From: Anaerolineae bacterium
GTDB taxonomy: Bacteria; Chloroflexota; Anaerolineae; J102
Direction of reading: 5' to 3'
Length of the DNA: 38,372 bases
Assembly (NCBI GenBank): GCA_026991225.1
Contig: JALXCB010000166.1
Span: 1 to 38,372, forward strand
Within the stretch, counting starts at the first letter, position 1; every line of letters starts with the position of its first letter. A program made the position numbers and the translations under genes. This document shows positions 8,311 to 15,194 of this stretch, piece after piece. The notes below the pieces were generated by a model, which worked only from the letters and a program-made list of their open reading frames with translations, did no database searches and had not been told where the DNA came from.

Positions 8311-8397
8311 CGTCATTCCGACGACCGAAGGAGGAGGAAGCTAGCCCGAAGGGCGTTTCGCTAGATTCCTCGGTCGCTTCGCTCCCTCGGAATGACG
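8311..8397. repeat. Palindromic repeat with ends CGTCATTCCGA / TCGGAATGACG
   Basis: An imperfect inverted repeat of about 87 bp. The outer arms are CGTCATTCCGA and TCGGAATGACG. Inner palindromic parts include GAAGCTAGCCCGAAGGGCG. No reading frame of interest lies in it. It begins about 30 bp after the GNAT gene and may fold in the transcript. Confidence 0.65.
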
Positions 8398-8409
8398 TCA
8401 TGTGACATC

Positions 8410-8662
8410 ATCTAAACTGAAAGCAAATTGAAACCAAGGCTTTTGGTTCGCATTGGATCATCCATGAAAGGCGATTCTCTGGCCGCGCCGCCGCCCGCAG
8501 GTTCACCTGCGGGCTAAAAACGACGCCCCATAAATGGGGCTATGGCGCATGTCGCGCGCCGCGGGAAGCCGGGTTCACCCGGCGTCGTTTCGTAGCCCGG
8601 CGCTTCAGCTCCGGGTGGCCGAGGCCGAAAACACCTGATTTCAAAATGCGTTTAGTTTAGAT
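8410..8662. repeat. Hairpin cluster framed by ATCTAAACT inverted repeats
   Basis: The left end ATCTAAACTGAAAGCAAATT is matched, inverted and with a few mismatches, by the right end (its complement starts ATCTAAACTAAACGCATTTT). Inside are GC-rich hairpins: one around CGCAGGTTCACCTGCGGGCT, one around GCCCCATAAATGGGGC, and one around CCCGGCGCTTCAGCTCCGGG. The same interior modules occur in the mobile element at 13123-13341 with different ends. No convincing target duplication was found. Confidence 0.6.
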
Positions 8663-8703
8663 AGTCTCGATTCCCGCAGACAATCCTTCGTTTTTGATCT
8701 TTA

Positions 8704-8980
8704 GTGAGCGTCTAAAAATTACTTCCCTTTTTCGCCGCAACACTGGCCGAGTGAACTCGGGCTCTTTAGGCGCAAGCCCCCTCCTTTGCTTCCTCCCCCG
8801 CTTCGAGACGGGCGGGGGAGGAAATAAGGAAGGAGGATTCGATGGCGCCGGTGGTCGCCCTTCGGCGACCCTTTTGTTTGTTGTCGTTTTGGACGGCGGA
8901 GGCCGTCCACTGGCCGCAGGCCTGAAGCGCACGACTTGAGTCGGTGAGCACAAAAACGGAACTAATTTCTGGACGCGCAC
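8704..8980. mobile_element. Non-coding element with GTGAGCGTCTAAAAATTA-like inverted ends
   Basis: The left end GTGAGCGTCTAAAAATTAC and the complement of the right end, GTGCGCGTCCAGAAATTAG, agree over about 19 positions with four mismatches. The interior holds hairpins: CCGAGTGAACTCGG, a gcgggggagg palindrome, TCGCCCTTCGGCGA, and GGACGGCGGAGGCCGTCC. Part of the interior reappears inverted in the element at 35582-35795, whose ends differ. Short open frames cross it but have no recognisable protein. No clear target duplication was found. Confidence 0.55.
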
Positions 8981-9051
8981 TTAGTCTTTCTCCGCTCCTT
9001 CGTACCCCTTCCTAGAAGTCGCAGAAACAACGCCACCCCATCCCAACCTCC

Positions 9052-9477
9052 ATGCCCGCCACCTACAAACCCAAGCCCACTTTCTACATCTATGCGCTGC
9101 TCTTCACCCTGGCCACCCTCTGGCTTGGCTCCGAGGCGTGGAAACGGGGAGAGCTCGTGTGGTGGATCATGTTCGCGGGCGTGGGTTTCATCGCCATCCG
9201 CATGATTTTGGCCTCCTTCGCCCGGGCGGAGTTCGATGGCGAAACCTTCGTCTACCGCACGCCTTTCCGCAAACCCCACCGGGTGGATCGCCAGCAACTG
9301 GCCCTGGTGGAGATGGGCGGACGACGAAACGAAGCCCTGGTCATCGGCTATTATCCCCGCGATGAGAACGGACTGGTCACCCTCGACGCCATGCGCTACA
9401 TCAACTGCGTTCCCCTGGAGGGCCAGGGGGAGCTGTTGGATCGGCTGTTGGAGGCCATGCCCGCTTTGGAGCAGTAA
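9052..9477 (+). CDS. Small membrane protein with two TM helices and a C-terminal domain
   Basis: This 141-residue protein is not assigned to a named family. TM helices lie at about 10-27 (TFYIYALLFTLATLWLGS) and 35-56 (LVWWIMFAGVGFIAIRMILA). The remaining 85 residues look like a small beta-rich domain of the PH-like type common after such hairpins (FDGETFVYRTPFRKPHRVDRQQLA). It stands alone after a 770-bp repeat-rich gap. The final codons, including the stop, are part of a CAGTnnT heptad repeat. Function unknown. Confidence 0.65.
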   Translation: MPATYKPKPTFYIYALLFTLATLWLGSEAWKRGELVWWIMFAGVGFIAIRMILASFARAEFDGETFVYRTPFRKPHRVDRQQLALVEMGGRRNEALVIGYYPRDENGLVTLDAMRYINCVPLEGQGELLDRLLEAMPALEQ

Positions 9478-9598
9478 TCAGTCATCAGTCGTCAGTCATC
9501 CGTTTCGCCCGCGCAGATTGGCGCGGAAAGCCAATGCCGTAATACGTAATGCGTGATGCGTAAGCCTTCACGCTTTATGTTTTCACGCATCACGCCCG
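9472..9598. repeat. Two-part heptad repeat: CAGTnnT array then CGTnATG hairpin
   Basis: Part one (9472-9499) consists of four 7-bp units, CAGTAAT, CAGTCAT, CAGTCGT, CAGTCAT, starting inside the preceding CDS. Part two (9538-9598) has a left arm CGTAATA, CGTAATG, CGTGATG, CGTAAGC and a right arm with TTCACGC, TTTTCACG and CATCACG in inverted sense. It is followed by CTCGCCCAACACTGGC, which recurs as a tail after other copies. Confidence 0.8.
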
Positions 9599-9661
9599 CG
9601 GCTGACTCGCCCAACACTGGCCTCGCGATCCTCAATCCTAATCCTGATCCTGCAAACGACC

Positions 9662-10408
9662 ATGCCCGTCCTCGTTCCCGGCCTCACCGGCACCATCATC
9701 AACACCATCACCGTCATCCTGGGCAGCCTCATCGGCATCTTCATCGGTCACAGGCTGAGCGAGAACACCCAGAACACGGTGCTCCACGGCCTGGGCCTGG
9801 TCACCATCATCGTGGCCATCGACAACGCCATTACCACCCAAAACATCCTCATCCCCCTGTTCGCCATCATCATCGGGGCAATGCTGGGGGAATGGATGCA
9901 GTTGGAGGAGCGGCTGGAGGCTCTGGGCCGCTGGATGGAGCGCACCTTTGGCGAGCGTTTGGGCGAGAAGGATGAGAACCGGTTGGTGCAGGCCTTCGTC
10001 ACCGCCAGCCTGGTCTATTGCGTGGGCCCCCTCACCATCATCGGCTCGGTGCAGGACGGACTGGTCAACAACTACGAATTCCTGCTGCTCAAGGCGGTGC
10101 TGGATGGCTTCGCGTCCATCGCCTTCGCGGCCAGCCTGGGCCCGGGCGTCATCCTCTCCGCCATCACCGTGTTCCTGTTCCAGGGCGGATTGGCCCTGCT
10201 GGCCATGCTCTTCGGCGGCGCGTTGGGCGGCGTCACCGCGGACAACCCCGCTGTCATCGAGATGACCGCCACGGGCGGCATCGTTCTGCTCAGCATTGGA
10301 TTCATTCTGCTGGGCATTAAGCGTCTGCGCGCGGCCAACTTCCTCCCCGCCATCTTTCTGGCCCCCGCCTTCGTCGTCCTGCTACAATGGCTGGGCCTTG
10401 GTTTTTGA
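9662..10408 (+). CDS. DUF554 family membrane protein
   Basis: This 248-residue protein has about six or seven hydrophobic segments. It begins GLTGTIINTITVILGSLIGIFIG, has the conserved FAIIIGAMLGEWMQLEERLE and FVTASLVYCVGPLTIIGSVQDG blocks, and ends with GIKRLRAANFLPAIFLAP. These blocks and the length match the DUF554 (YdfK/YqgA) family of predicted transporters, whose substrate is not established. It sits after a heptad repeat with no visible ribosome binding site, and the next gene is nearly 200 bp downstream. Confidence 0.88.
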   Translation: MPVLVPGLTGTIINTITVILGSLIGIFIGHRLSENTQNTVLHGLGLVTIIVAIDNAITTQNILIPLFAIIIGAMLGEWMQLEERLEALGRWMERTFGERLGEKDENRLVQAFVTASLVYCVGPLTIIGSVQDGLVNNYEFLLLKAVLDGFASIAFAASLGPGVILSAITVFLFQGGLALLAMLFGGALGGVTADNPAVIEMTATGGIVLLSIGFILLGIKRLRAANFLPAIFLAPAFVVLLQWLGLGF

Positions 10409-10472
10409 AATCTGTCCTGCCGATTTCGGAAAACCTCAGCAGCCACGTTGGGCGAGAAGCTGATACGAAAAA

Positions 10473-10525
10473 CGTGATGCGTGATGCGTCATGACTTCAC
10501 GGATTACGGATTACGTGTCACACCC
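10473..10525. repeat. Inverted heptad-repeat hairpin (CGTGATG type)
   Basis: The left arm at 10473-10493 is CGTGATG, CGTGATG, CGTCATG. The right arm at 10498-10525 is CACGGAT, TACGGAT, TACGTGT, CACACCC. Outer inverted pieces (CACGTTGGGCGAG near 10445 and CTCGCTCAATGTTG near 10535) lengthen the palindrome. It occupies the gap between the DUF554 and QueD-like genes. Confidence 0.75.
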
Positions 10526-10601
10526 GTGGCAGACTCGCTCAATGTTGATTTCGAATCATTTTTCACGCAAACGCAACATTCTTTTCAAAACCGGAGTCCC
10601 A

Positions 10602-10976
10602 ATGTTCACCCTTGCCCTGCGCAAAAAATTCATCGCCCATCATCATGCCGCCTCGGAGATCGATGCGGACCACCCCATGCGATCCCATCTCTATATCCTC
10701 GAAGTCATGCTGGAAGCTGAGGAGCTGGACAGCGAGGGGTATGTCCTCGATCTGGACGAGCTGGAAGCCGAGGTGGATGACATTCTTTCCCAATACGCCT
10801 ACAAAAGCCTGAACGACGCCGAAGCCTTCCAGGGGCGCATGCCCACGCTGGAGGCGTTCGCCCAGGCGCTTGGCGACGCCATCAATGAGAGCCTGTACGC
10901 ACCCCATCTCACCGCGCTCAGCGTGCGCCTGTGGCGGGATGAGAAAGCCTGGGCGTTGTACGACATCGAGAGATGA
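10602..10976 (+). CDS. Divergent PTPS/QueD-like protein lacking the usual cysteine
   Basis: This 124-residue protein has the layout of 6-pyruvoyltetrahydropterin synthase / 6-carboxytetrahydropterin synthase (COG0720): an N-terminal FIAHHHAASE at the place of the first zinc histidine, HPMRSHLYILEVML at the place of the HGH strand, GYVLDLDELEAEVDDIL like G-x-V-x-D-F-x-x-L, and PTLEAFAQALGDAI like PTxENLA. The protein contains no cysteine at all, and the H-x-H pair reads R-S-H, so the standard catalytic site is incomplete. The start at 10602 follows GGAG by five bases; the longer frame would begin inside a repeat. The stop is four bases before the YjbQ-type gene, suggesting joint expression. 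Confidence 0.65.
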   Translation: MFTLALRKKFIAHHHAASEIDADHPMRSHLYILEVMLEAEELDSEGYVLDLDELEAEVDDILSQYAYKSLNDAEAFQGRMPTLEAFAQALGDAINESLYAPHLTALSVRLWRDEKAWALYDIER

Positions 10977-10980
10977 GATC

Positions 10981-11403
10981 ATGGCTGTCAAAACCCGCGA
11001 ACTCCACTTCGCCACGCAACCTAATTGCGACTTCATCGATTTGACCCATCAGGTGCAGGAGGCGCTGGACAGCACCGGCCTGACCAGCGGGACGGTGACC
11101 ATCTTCACGCCCAGCAGTACCAGCGCCCTCACCACCATCGAATACGAGTCGGGCGCGCTGGCCGACCTGGAGCGCTTCTTCGACCAGGTGGCGCCCCAGT
11201 TCGGGCAGGAGTATCGTCACAACCTGCGCTGGGGCGACGGCAACGGCCACAGCCATCTGCGCGCGGCCATCATCGGGCCCGACCTGCATGTGCCTTTCGT
11301 CCATGGTCGGCTGACGCTGGGAACCTGGCAGCAGATATTGTTCATCGAGTTCGATGTGCGCCCCCGCCAGCGCCGGGTCATCCTGCAATTTATCGGGGAA
11401 TGA
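10981..11403 (+). CDS. YjbQ / UPF0047 family protein
   Basis: This 140-residue protein has the family blocks VTIFTPSSTSALTTIEYESGALADL (38-62), YRHNLRWGDGNGHSHLRAAIIG (78-99) with the conserved GNGHSHL metal/active-site motif, and LTLGTWQQILFIEFDVRPRQRRV. Members are single-domain cytosolic enzymes; some show weak thiamine-phosphate synthase activity, but the physiological role is uncertain. It follows the QueD-like gene after four bases and is closed by a strong terminator. Family membership is near certain from these motifs. Confidence 0.92.
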   Translation: MAVKTRELHFATQPNCDFIDLTHQVQEALDSTGLTSGTVTIFTPSSTSALTTIEYESGALADLERFFDQVAPQFGQEYRHNLRWGDGNGHSHLRAAIIGPDLHVPFVHGRLTLGTWQQILFIEFDVRPRQRRVILQFIGE

Positions 11404-11408
11404 AAAAA

Positions 11409-11431
11409 ACGCCCGCGAAGCGGGCGTTTTT
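11409..11431. terminator. Bidirectional intrinsic terminator
   Basis: The stem ACGCCCGC / GCGGGCGT closes on a GAA loop. A run of A on the left and T on the right lets it work in both directions. It lies between the convergent YjbQ-type gene (plus) and anti-sigma gene (minus). Confidence 0.88.
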
Positions 11432-11450
11432 CTTTGGCGCTGTTGGGACG

Positions 11451-11732
11451 CTATTTGCGTTTTCGGGGCACGAATTGTTCCAGGTTCATGACCGCGAATA
11501 GCCGATACTCGACGGTTTCGGGCAGTTCCGGCGGATTTTCCCGGAGCTGATGCACGAGATAAAGGGTCTTGTTCAGCGTATCGAAGACGACGCGGCAGTT
11601 GTGGCACACCGCCAGATGCGCCTCCAGTTCCGCGCAGAGCTCAGGCGATAGCTCGCCATCGATATAATCATTGAGATGTGACAACACCTCCTGGCAGTCG
11701 GAGATGTGTTGATGTTGGGGATGGGAACTCAT
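11451..11732 (-). CDS. Soluble zinc-binding anti-sigma factor (ZAS/zf-HC2)
   Basis: This 93-residue protein has the ZAS pattern: C13 in SDCQEVLSHLNDYIDGEL, then H39, C43 and C46 in EAHLAVCHNCRVVF. No membrane helix is present, so it should be a cytosolic anti-sigma factor of the RsrA/ChrR sort, where zinc or thiol chemistry can release the sigma factor. It starts 21 bp after the ECF sigma gene on the same strand, the usual arrangement for a sigma/anti-sigma pair. The signal (redox, metal or other) is not shown by the sequence. Confidence 0.85.
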   Translation of the reverse strand: MSSHPQHQHISDCQEVLSHLNDYIDGELSPELCAELEAHLAVCHNCRVVFDTLNKTLYLVHQLRENPPELPETVEYRLFAVMNLEQFVPRKRK

Positions 11733-11753
11733 GATGTTGGCCGGGGACTGGGA

Positions 11754-12362
11754 TCAGGCGAAGTGGGGCGCCAGGAGCTGACGGAGACGCAAGCGGGCCC
11801 GATGCAGGCGCACTTTGGCGGCGGACACGCTGATGCCCAGGATTTGGGCTGTCTCCTCGGTGCTGTATCCTTCGATCTCTCGCAAAATGAAGACGGTGCG
11901 CAGGGTGTCGGGCAATTCGGAGATGGCTTTCTCCAGCACATCGCGCACCTCGCTGTTCATGGCGTGATCATCGGGGGCAAGAGTCCAATCCTGGACTTCG
12001 CGATAGATATCATCGCCATCTTGAACCTCAATGGGTTCATCCAGCGAGACCTCGCGATGCTTGCGCTTGCGCAGGTGCATCAACGCCGCGTTGGTGGCGA
12101 TGCGATGCAGCCAGGTGCCCAATGCGCTCCGCTCTTCGAATTTGTTGATGTTCTTGCATGCGCTGATGAACGTCTCCTGAAGGACTTCTTCGGCGTCGTC
12201 CGGATCGTTCAACATGCGGATGGCGATGGCGTACACCCGCGGTGCGTACTGCTTGATCATGCAGGCGCAGGCCTCGGGGTCGCCCCGTTTGAGGCCCGCA
12301 ACCAGCGCGGCCTCATCGGGATAAATGTCGAGATCGATTTCGATTCCAGTCATTGGATGCAA
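11754..12362 (-). CDS. ECF (RpoE-type) RNA polymerase sigma factor
   Basis: This 202-residue protein contains region 2 at about 32-100 (DAEEVLQETFISACKNINKF and ALGTWLHRIATNAALMHLRK) and region 4 at about 142-197 (LPDTLRTVFILREIEGYSTE, then the helix-turn-helix ILGISVSAAKVRLHRARLRL). These are the core-binding, -10-recognising and -35-recognising parts of a group 4 sigma factor. The reported start is 12362; a second ATG at 12353 (MTGIEIDL) is equally plausible. It is followed by its likely anti-sigma factor. Target promoters cannot be inferred here. Confidence 0.93.
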   Translation of the reverse strand: MHPMTGIEIDLDIYPDEAALVAGLKRGDPEACACMIKQYAPRVYAIAIRMLNDPDDAEEVLQETFISACKNINKFEERSALGTWLHRIATNAALMHLRKRKHREVSLDEPIEVQDGDDIYREVQDWTLAPDDHAMNSEVRDVLEKAISELPDTLRTVFILREIEGYSTEETAQILGISVSAAKVRLHRARLRLRQLLAPHFA

Positions 12363-12470
12363 CTCGTGGGGATTCCGTTACCCGGTATGGTTTTGGGGTG
12401 GCTTTTCATCATACCCCATTCGTAAGGAAAATGGAAAAACTTCGGTTTCTTCACGCCCTTATCGAGGCTT

Positions 12471-13046
12471 TCAGCCTTCGGCCGCGGTCCATTCCCTTCT
12501 CAACGCATCCAACACCAGCCTGTCGGTGGGGAAGGCCAAAGGTTCGGGGATGGCGTCCAGGGGGAACCAGGCCGCCTGGTCGAGATCATCGCCCGCGCGC
12601 AATTCACCCCCTACGATCTCACAGCGGAACCACACGCCTACCGTGTGTTGAGCGGGATTGTGGAAATTGGAATGCACGGCCACGACCTCGCCCACCCGCA
12701 CGTCCAGGCCCGTCTCCTCCCGACACTCCCGCCGCGCAGCCTCGCGGATATCTTCATCCCATTCCACATGCCCGCAGGGGATGCACCAGGCGCCGGGATA
12801 GGAGCTGTGCGGCGCCCTACGCCCCAGCAGAATGCGGTTCCCATCCAGGATCACCGTCGCCACGCCCACGGTGGGGTTGCGATAATGAATGAATCCACAC
12901 TGGGGGCAGGCCATGCGCATGCACCCGCCTTTCTCCAGGGGAAGGAGCGGCGCAGCGCAATAGGGACAATAACGAAAAGGGCCGTTCGCGGGGGTGCGTC
13001 CCAATTTTTTGGCAAGACCTCCGGGAGGTGGCGTCAAACGCTTCAT
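12471..13046 (-). CDS. Nudix hydrolase with N-terminal zinc ribbon; 5' end replaced by mobile element
   Basis: This 191-residue frame has a zinc ribbon (C27-x2-C30 and C47-x2-C50: YCPYC and ACPQC) and a complete Nudix box at about 92-114, starting GHVEWDEDIREAARREC and ending REETGL, which fits G-x5-E-x7-RE-x2-EE-x-G. Such proteins hydrolyse nucleoside diphosphates linked to another group; zinc-ribbon members include NADH pyrophosphatase relatives. Roughly the first 18 codons lie inside the mobile element at 12992-13113, including the ATG at 13046 and an alternative TTG at 13004. Removing both elements and one target copy restores an in-frame start at 13375 (MPPLKSTTLA joined to NGPFRYC). The gene may still be made from the borrowed start, but expression is uncertain. 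Confidence 0.85.
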   Translation of the reverse strand: MKRLTPPPGGLAKKLGRTPANGPFRYCPYCAAPLLPLEKGGCMRMACPQCGFIHYRNPTVGVATVILDGNRILLGRRAPHSSYPGAWCIPCGHVEWDEDIREAARRECREETGLDVRVGEVVAVHSNFHNPAQHTVGVWFRCEIVGGELRAGDDLDQAAWFPLDAIPEPLAFPTDRLVLDALRREWTAAEG

Positions 13047-13113
13047 TTTGCCCCAAACTCTGTCGCCACCTCCCGGAGGTCGCCTACGTCGCCAATTATT
13101 TGGGACACACCCC
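12992..13113. mobile_element. MITE-like element, 9-bp duplication, copy A
   Basis: The left end GGGTGCGTCCCAATTTTTTG is matched inverted by the right end (ATTATTTGGGACACACCC). A palindrome (GACCTCCGGGAGGTGGCG, repeated inverted at CGCCACCTCCCGGAGGTC) fills the inside. It is flanked by CGTTCGCGG (12983-12991) and CGTTCGCGA (13114-13122), an 8/9 match. The exact ends are ambiguous by one or two bases because of G/C runs. No protein is encoded. It has inserted in the 5' part of the Nudix gene. Confidence 0.75.
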
Positions 13114-13122
13114 CGTTCGCGA

Positions 13123-13341
13123 GGGGGCGTCCCAAATTATGGGCGCGTTGCGCCTGACGCCCCGGAGGTGAACCTCCGGGCTAGAAACGACGCCCCCTCA
13201 AGGGGGCTTTCAGAGCCAGCCCCCGCCCAAAGCCGGGTTCACCCGGCGTGGTTTTGTAGCCCGGCGCTTCAGCGCCGGGTGGAGCCCGCATGACCGAATT
13301 CCTGATGACAACGCGATTTGCCAAAATTTTGGGACACACCC
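13123..13341. mobile_element. MITE-like element, 9-bp duplication, copy B
   Basis: The ends are GGGGGCGTCCCAAATTATGG and, inverted, TTTTGGGACACACCCC. The flanking CGTTCGCGA at 13114-13122 and 13342-13350 is identical over nine bases, and the left copy is shared with element A. The interior contains hairpins around CGGAGGTGAACCTCCG, CCCCCTCAAGGGGG and CCCGGCGCTTCAGCGCCGGG, closely related to the cluster at 8410-8662. It lies just upstream of the spoVS-like promoter. Confidence 0.8.
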
Positions 13342-13356
13342 CGTTCGCGAGGGTGG

Positions 13357-13385
13357 TTGATTTTAGGGGGGGCATTGTGTAAAAT
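13357..13385 (+). promoter_or_regulatory. Sigma70-type promoter for the SpoVS-like gene
   Basis: TTGATT (13357-13362), a 17-bp spacer and TAAAAT (13380-13385) precede the ATG at 13448. AGGAG at 13436-13440 serves as ribosome binding site. The -35 box starts seven bases after the target duplication of the neighbouring mobile element. Confidence 0.6.
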
Positions 13386-13447
13386 AGACTTGGCGTAAAA
13401 GTCTTCTTTCGCCATTCATCACGCTCCCACGTTGCAGGAGAAGCATC

Positions 13448-13810
13448 ATGGAAGTCATCAAGGTATCGGCCCGTTCCCGCTCCACAGCTGTCGCCGGAGC
13501 CATTGCTGGCGTGATTCGCGATCAGGGGTACGCCGAAGTTCAGGCCATCGGCGCCAGCGCGGTCAATCAGGCCGTGAAAGCGGTGGCCATCGCCCGGGGT
13601 TATCTTCAGGAGGATGGCATCGCCATCGTCACGATTCCTGTTTTCGTCGAGGTGGATATCCAGGGGTTGGAGCGCACCGCCGTCAAACTGGTGGTGTGGA
13701 CTGTTGATCACGCTACTCTGCCCGAGCAGCTTACAGCTTTGTTCGAGGCGGAACAGGCCGCGAAAGCGGCGTCGCTTGCTTCGGAGAGTGCGGCGTCACC
13801 GGAGGAATGA
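13448..13810 (+). CDS. Stage V sporulation protein S (SpoVS) family
   Basis: This 120-residue protein closely follows SpoVS through residue 85: EVIKVSARSRSTAVAGAIAG, AEVQAIGASAVNQAVKAVAIARGYL and IVTIPVFVEVDIQGLERTAVKLVV, an Alba-like fold. The rest is an alanine/glutamate-rich tail absent from the Bacillus protein. SpoVS-like proteins are widespread in non-sporulating lineages such as Deinococcus-Thermus and Chloroflexota, where nucleic-acid binding is suspected but the role is not settled. It has its own promoter and ribosome binding site and converges on the LLM oxidoreductase gene 21 bp away. Confidence 0.93.
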   Translation: MEVIKVSARSRSTAVAGAIAGVIRDQGYAEVQAIGASAVNQAVKAVAIARGYLQEDGIAIVTIPVFVEVDIQGLERTAVKLVVWTVDHATLPEQLTALFEAEQAAKAASLASESAASPEE

Positions 13811-13831
13811 CGCCCGAAGACGGAGATTGCG

Positions 13832-14848
13832 TTATCGGCGGACGCTGGCGAGGAACCGCCGCCATCCTTCATCATTTTCGCCGGGGCGGAAGGGGATATA
13901 CAGGGTCGCGCGTTGGAGCAAATCGCCATAGCGGGCCTGGATGGCCGGGCCGATCTCGTCCCACGCGCCCGTGATCGCGAACGTATCCACCATCTCGTCG
14001 GAGATGAGCGCGGGCATGGCCGCCCATTCCTTGCGCACGGCCAGTTTGCCCAGCCGGTCGCCGATCTCGCCCCAGCCGTGCTGCTCCAACACCGGGCGAT
14101 AGGAGGGCGTGGACGCGTAGAAGGCGATCTGCATCCGCACCTCCTGCCGGCGCTGCGCCCGCTCCTTTTCCGTATCCCCCACGATGGCGAAGACCGTCGT
14201 GCTGAAGATGACGTCCTCCACGCGCCGACCTGCTTTGGCCGCGCCCGCGGCCACCCACGGACGGATGCGCTCCCGCAGGTAGTCCACCGTGTGGAAGGGA
14301 TGGACGTGAAAGCCGTCGCACAGCTCCCCCGCCAGCTCGCACAGCCGTCGATTGACGCCCGCGATGTAGATGGGGATGTCGGGATGAGCGATGGGGCCGG
14401 GGTTGAAGAAGGGGGACATGAGGGTCATCTTGTAGAACTCGCCCCGGAAGTTGAGCCGCTCGTTGTGCTGCCAGCCATGCCAGATATGCTTGAGCGCCAG
14501 GATGTATTCCCGCAGCCGGGCCGCGGGCTTGCTCCAGGGCATGGCGAAGCGCCGTTCAATGTGGGGTTTGATCTGGGTGCCCAGGCCCAGGATGAAGCGT
14601 CCATCGCCGTAGCGGGCCATGTCCCAGGCCACGTAGGCCATGTGCATGGGACTGCGGGCGAAGGCCACGGCGATGGCCGGGCCGAACTCGATGGTTTGGG
14701 TGTGTTCGGCCACCAGGGCCAGTTGGGGGAAGGGATCGTGCCGGGTTTCGGGCGTCCAGATGGCGTCGAAGCCCAGGGCCTCGGCCGCGCGGCTGGTCTC
14801 GCGGATTTGCTCTAAGGTGTCTGCGTCGAGCACGATATCGAATTTCAT
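13832..14848 (-). CDS. LLM-class (F420-dependent type) oxidoreductase
   Basis: This 338-residue protein has a luciferase-like TIM-barrel fold. Typical blocks are AAEALGFDAIWTPETRHDPFPQLALVAEHT (N-terminal strand and substrate loop), IEFGPAIAVAFARSPMHMA, GRFILGLGTQIKPHIERRF (binding of the deazaflavin or flavin phosphate) and IPIYIAGVNRRLCELAGELCDG. These resemble F420-dependent N5,N10-methylene-H4MPT reductase relatives. The start is set at 14848 (MKFDIVLD), because the longer frame adds 24 residues that do not match the family beginning. The substrate is unknown. Three TGTGGA repeats lie just upstream. Confidence 0.88.
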   Translation of the reverse strand: MKFDIVLDADTLEQIRETSRAAEALGFDAIWTPETRHDPFPQLALVAEHTQTIEFGPAIAVAFARSPMHMAYVAWDMARYGDGRFILGLGTQIKPHIERRFAMPWSKPAARLREYILALKHIWHGWQHNERLNFRGEFYKMTLMSPFFNPGPIAHPDIPIYIAGVNRRLCELAGELCDGFHVHPFHTVDYLRERIRPWVAAGAAKAGRRVEDVIFSTTVFAIVGDTEKERAQRRQEVRMQIAFYASTPSYRPVLEQHGWGEIGDRLGKLAVRKEWAAMPALISDEMVDTFAITGAWDEIGPAIQARYGDLLQRATLYIPFRPGENDEGWRRFLASVRR

Positions 14849-14859
14849 GGGGAAAATCC

Positions 14860-14888
14860 TGTGGAAAAGCTGTGGAGGTTGTGGAAAA
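14860..14888 (-). other. Three phased TGTGGA motifs, two matching the DnaA box
   Basis: TGTGGAAAA at 14860-14868 and 14880-14888 read TTTTCCACA on the minus strand, which fits the DnaA-box consensus TT(A/T)TNCACA. TGTGGAGG at 14871 lies between them. The spacing is about ten bases. They sit directly upstream of the LLM oxidoreductase start, so they could bind DnaA or another regulator. Nothing else here suggests a replication origin. Confidence 0.35.
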
Positions 14889-14939
14889 AGGTGGGGAAAG
14901 ATAAAAACAGTATCCCACATTCCCTTTCGTCACCCAAAC

Positions 14940-14969
14940 TTGCAGCAATTCCATGAATGCGTGTATAAT
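14940..14969 (+). promoter_or_regulatory. Strong sigma70-type promoter with long leader before the ABC exporter
   Basis: TTGCAG (14940-14945), an 18-bp spacer and TATAAT (14964-14969) form a near-consensus promoter about 300 bases before the first ABC gene at 15268. The leader includes a small hairpin CCCCAAGCGAAGTGGGG followed by CGTTTTTG (about 14995-15018), which could attenuate or terminate a short transcript. No known riboswitch class was recognised. Confidence 0.5.
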
Positions 14970-15133
14970 CTCTCTCGATACAAGCGCCGGGGACCCCAAG
15001 CGAAGTGGGGCGTTTTTGCGCGTCCTGTTGGAGAGGAGCAAAGAACGTGTTCAGCATTCAGTCTTGATAGAGGCGTATCTGCGCCAAACCGATGAAATCA
15101 GCCTGCAGCCAGGTTGGCACAGGAAGCCAGGGG

Positions 15134-15194
15134 CGTGAAACGTGAAGCGTGATGCGTAAGGCCCTCACGTTTTACGTTTTCACGTCTCACGTCC
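15134..15194. repeat. Inverted heptad-repeat hairpin (CGTGAAG type)
   Basis: The left arm is CGTGAAA, CGTGAAG, CGTGATG, CGTAAGG (15134-15161). The right arm is CACGTTT, TACGTTTT, CACGTCT, CACGTCC (15166-15194). It is followed by CGTTGTCTCGCCCAACCTCGGC, the same kind of tail as after the copies at 9538 and 34672. It lies in the leader of the ABC exporter operon. Confidence 0.8.

Noticed and set aside
10491-10601. Longer start for the QueD-like protein at 10491
   Set aside because: The additional 37 residues are repeat-derived; GGAG five bases before 10602 supports the shorter start.
13181-13711. Minus-strand open frame of 176 codons
   Set aside because: It runs through the mobile element and opposite the SpoVS-like gene and has no recognisable domain.
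14860-14895. Replication origin
   Set aside because: Two DnaA-like boxes alone, with no dnaA/dnaN gene and no AT-rich unwinding region nearby.
14970-15120. Known riboswitch in the ABC leader
   Set aside because: I compared by eye with common classes (glycine, cobalamin, c-di-GMP, guanidine, fluoride, ZTP) and found no matching core.
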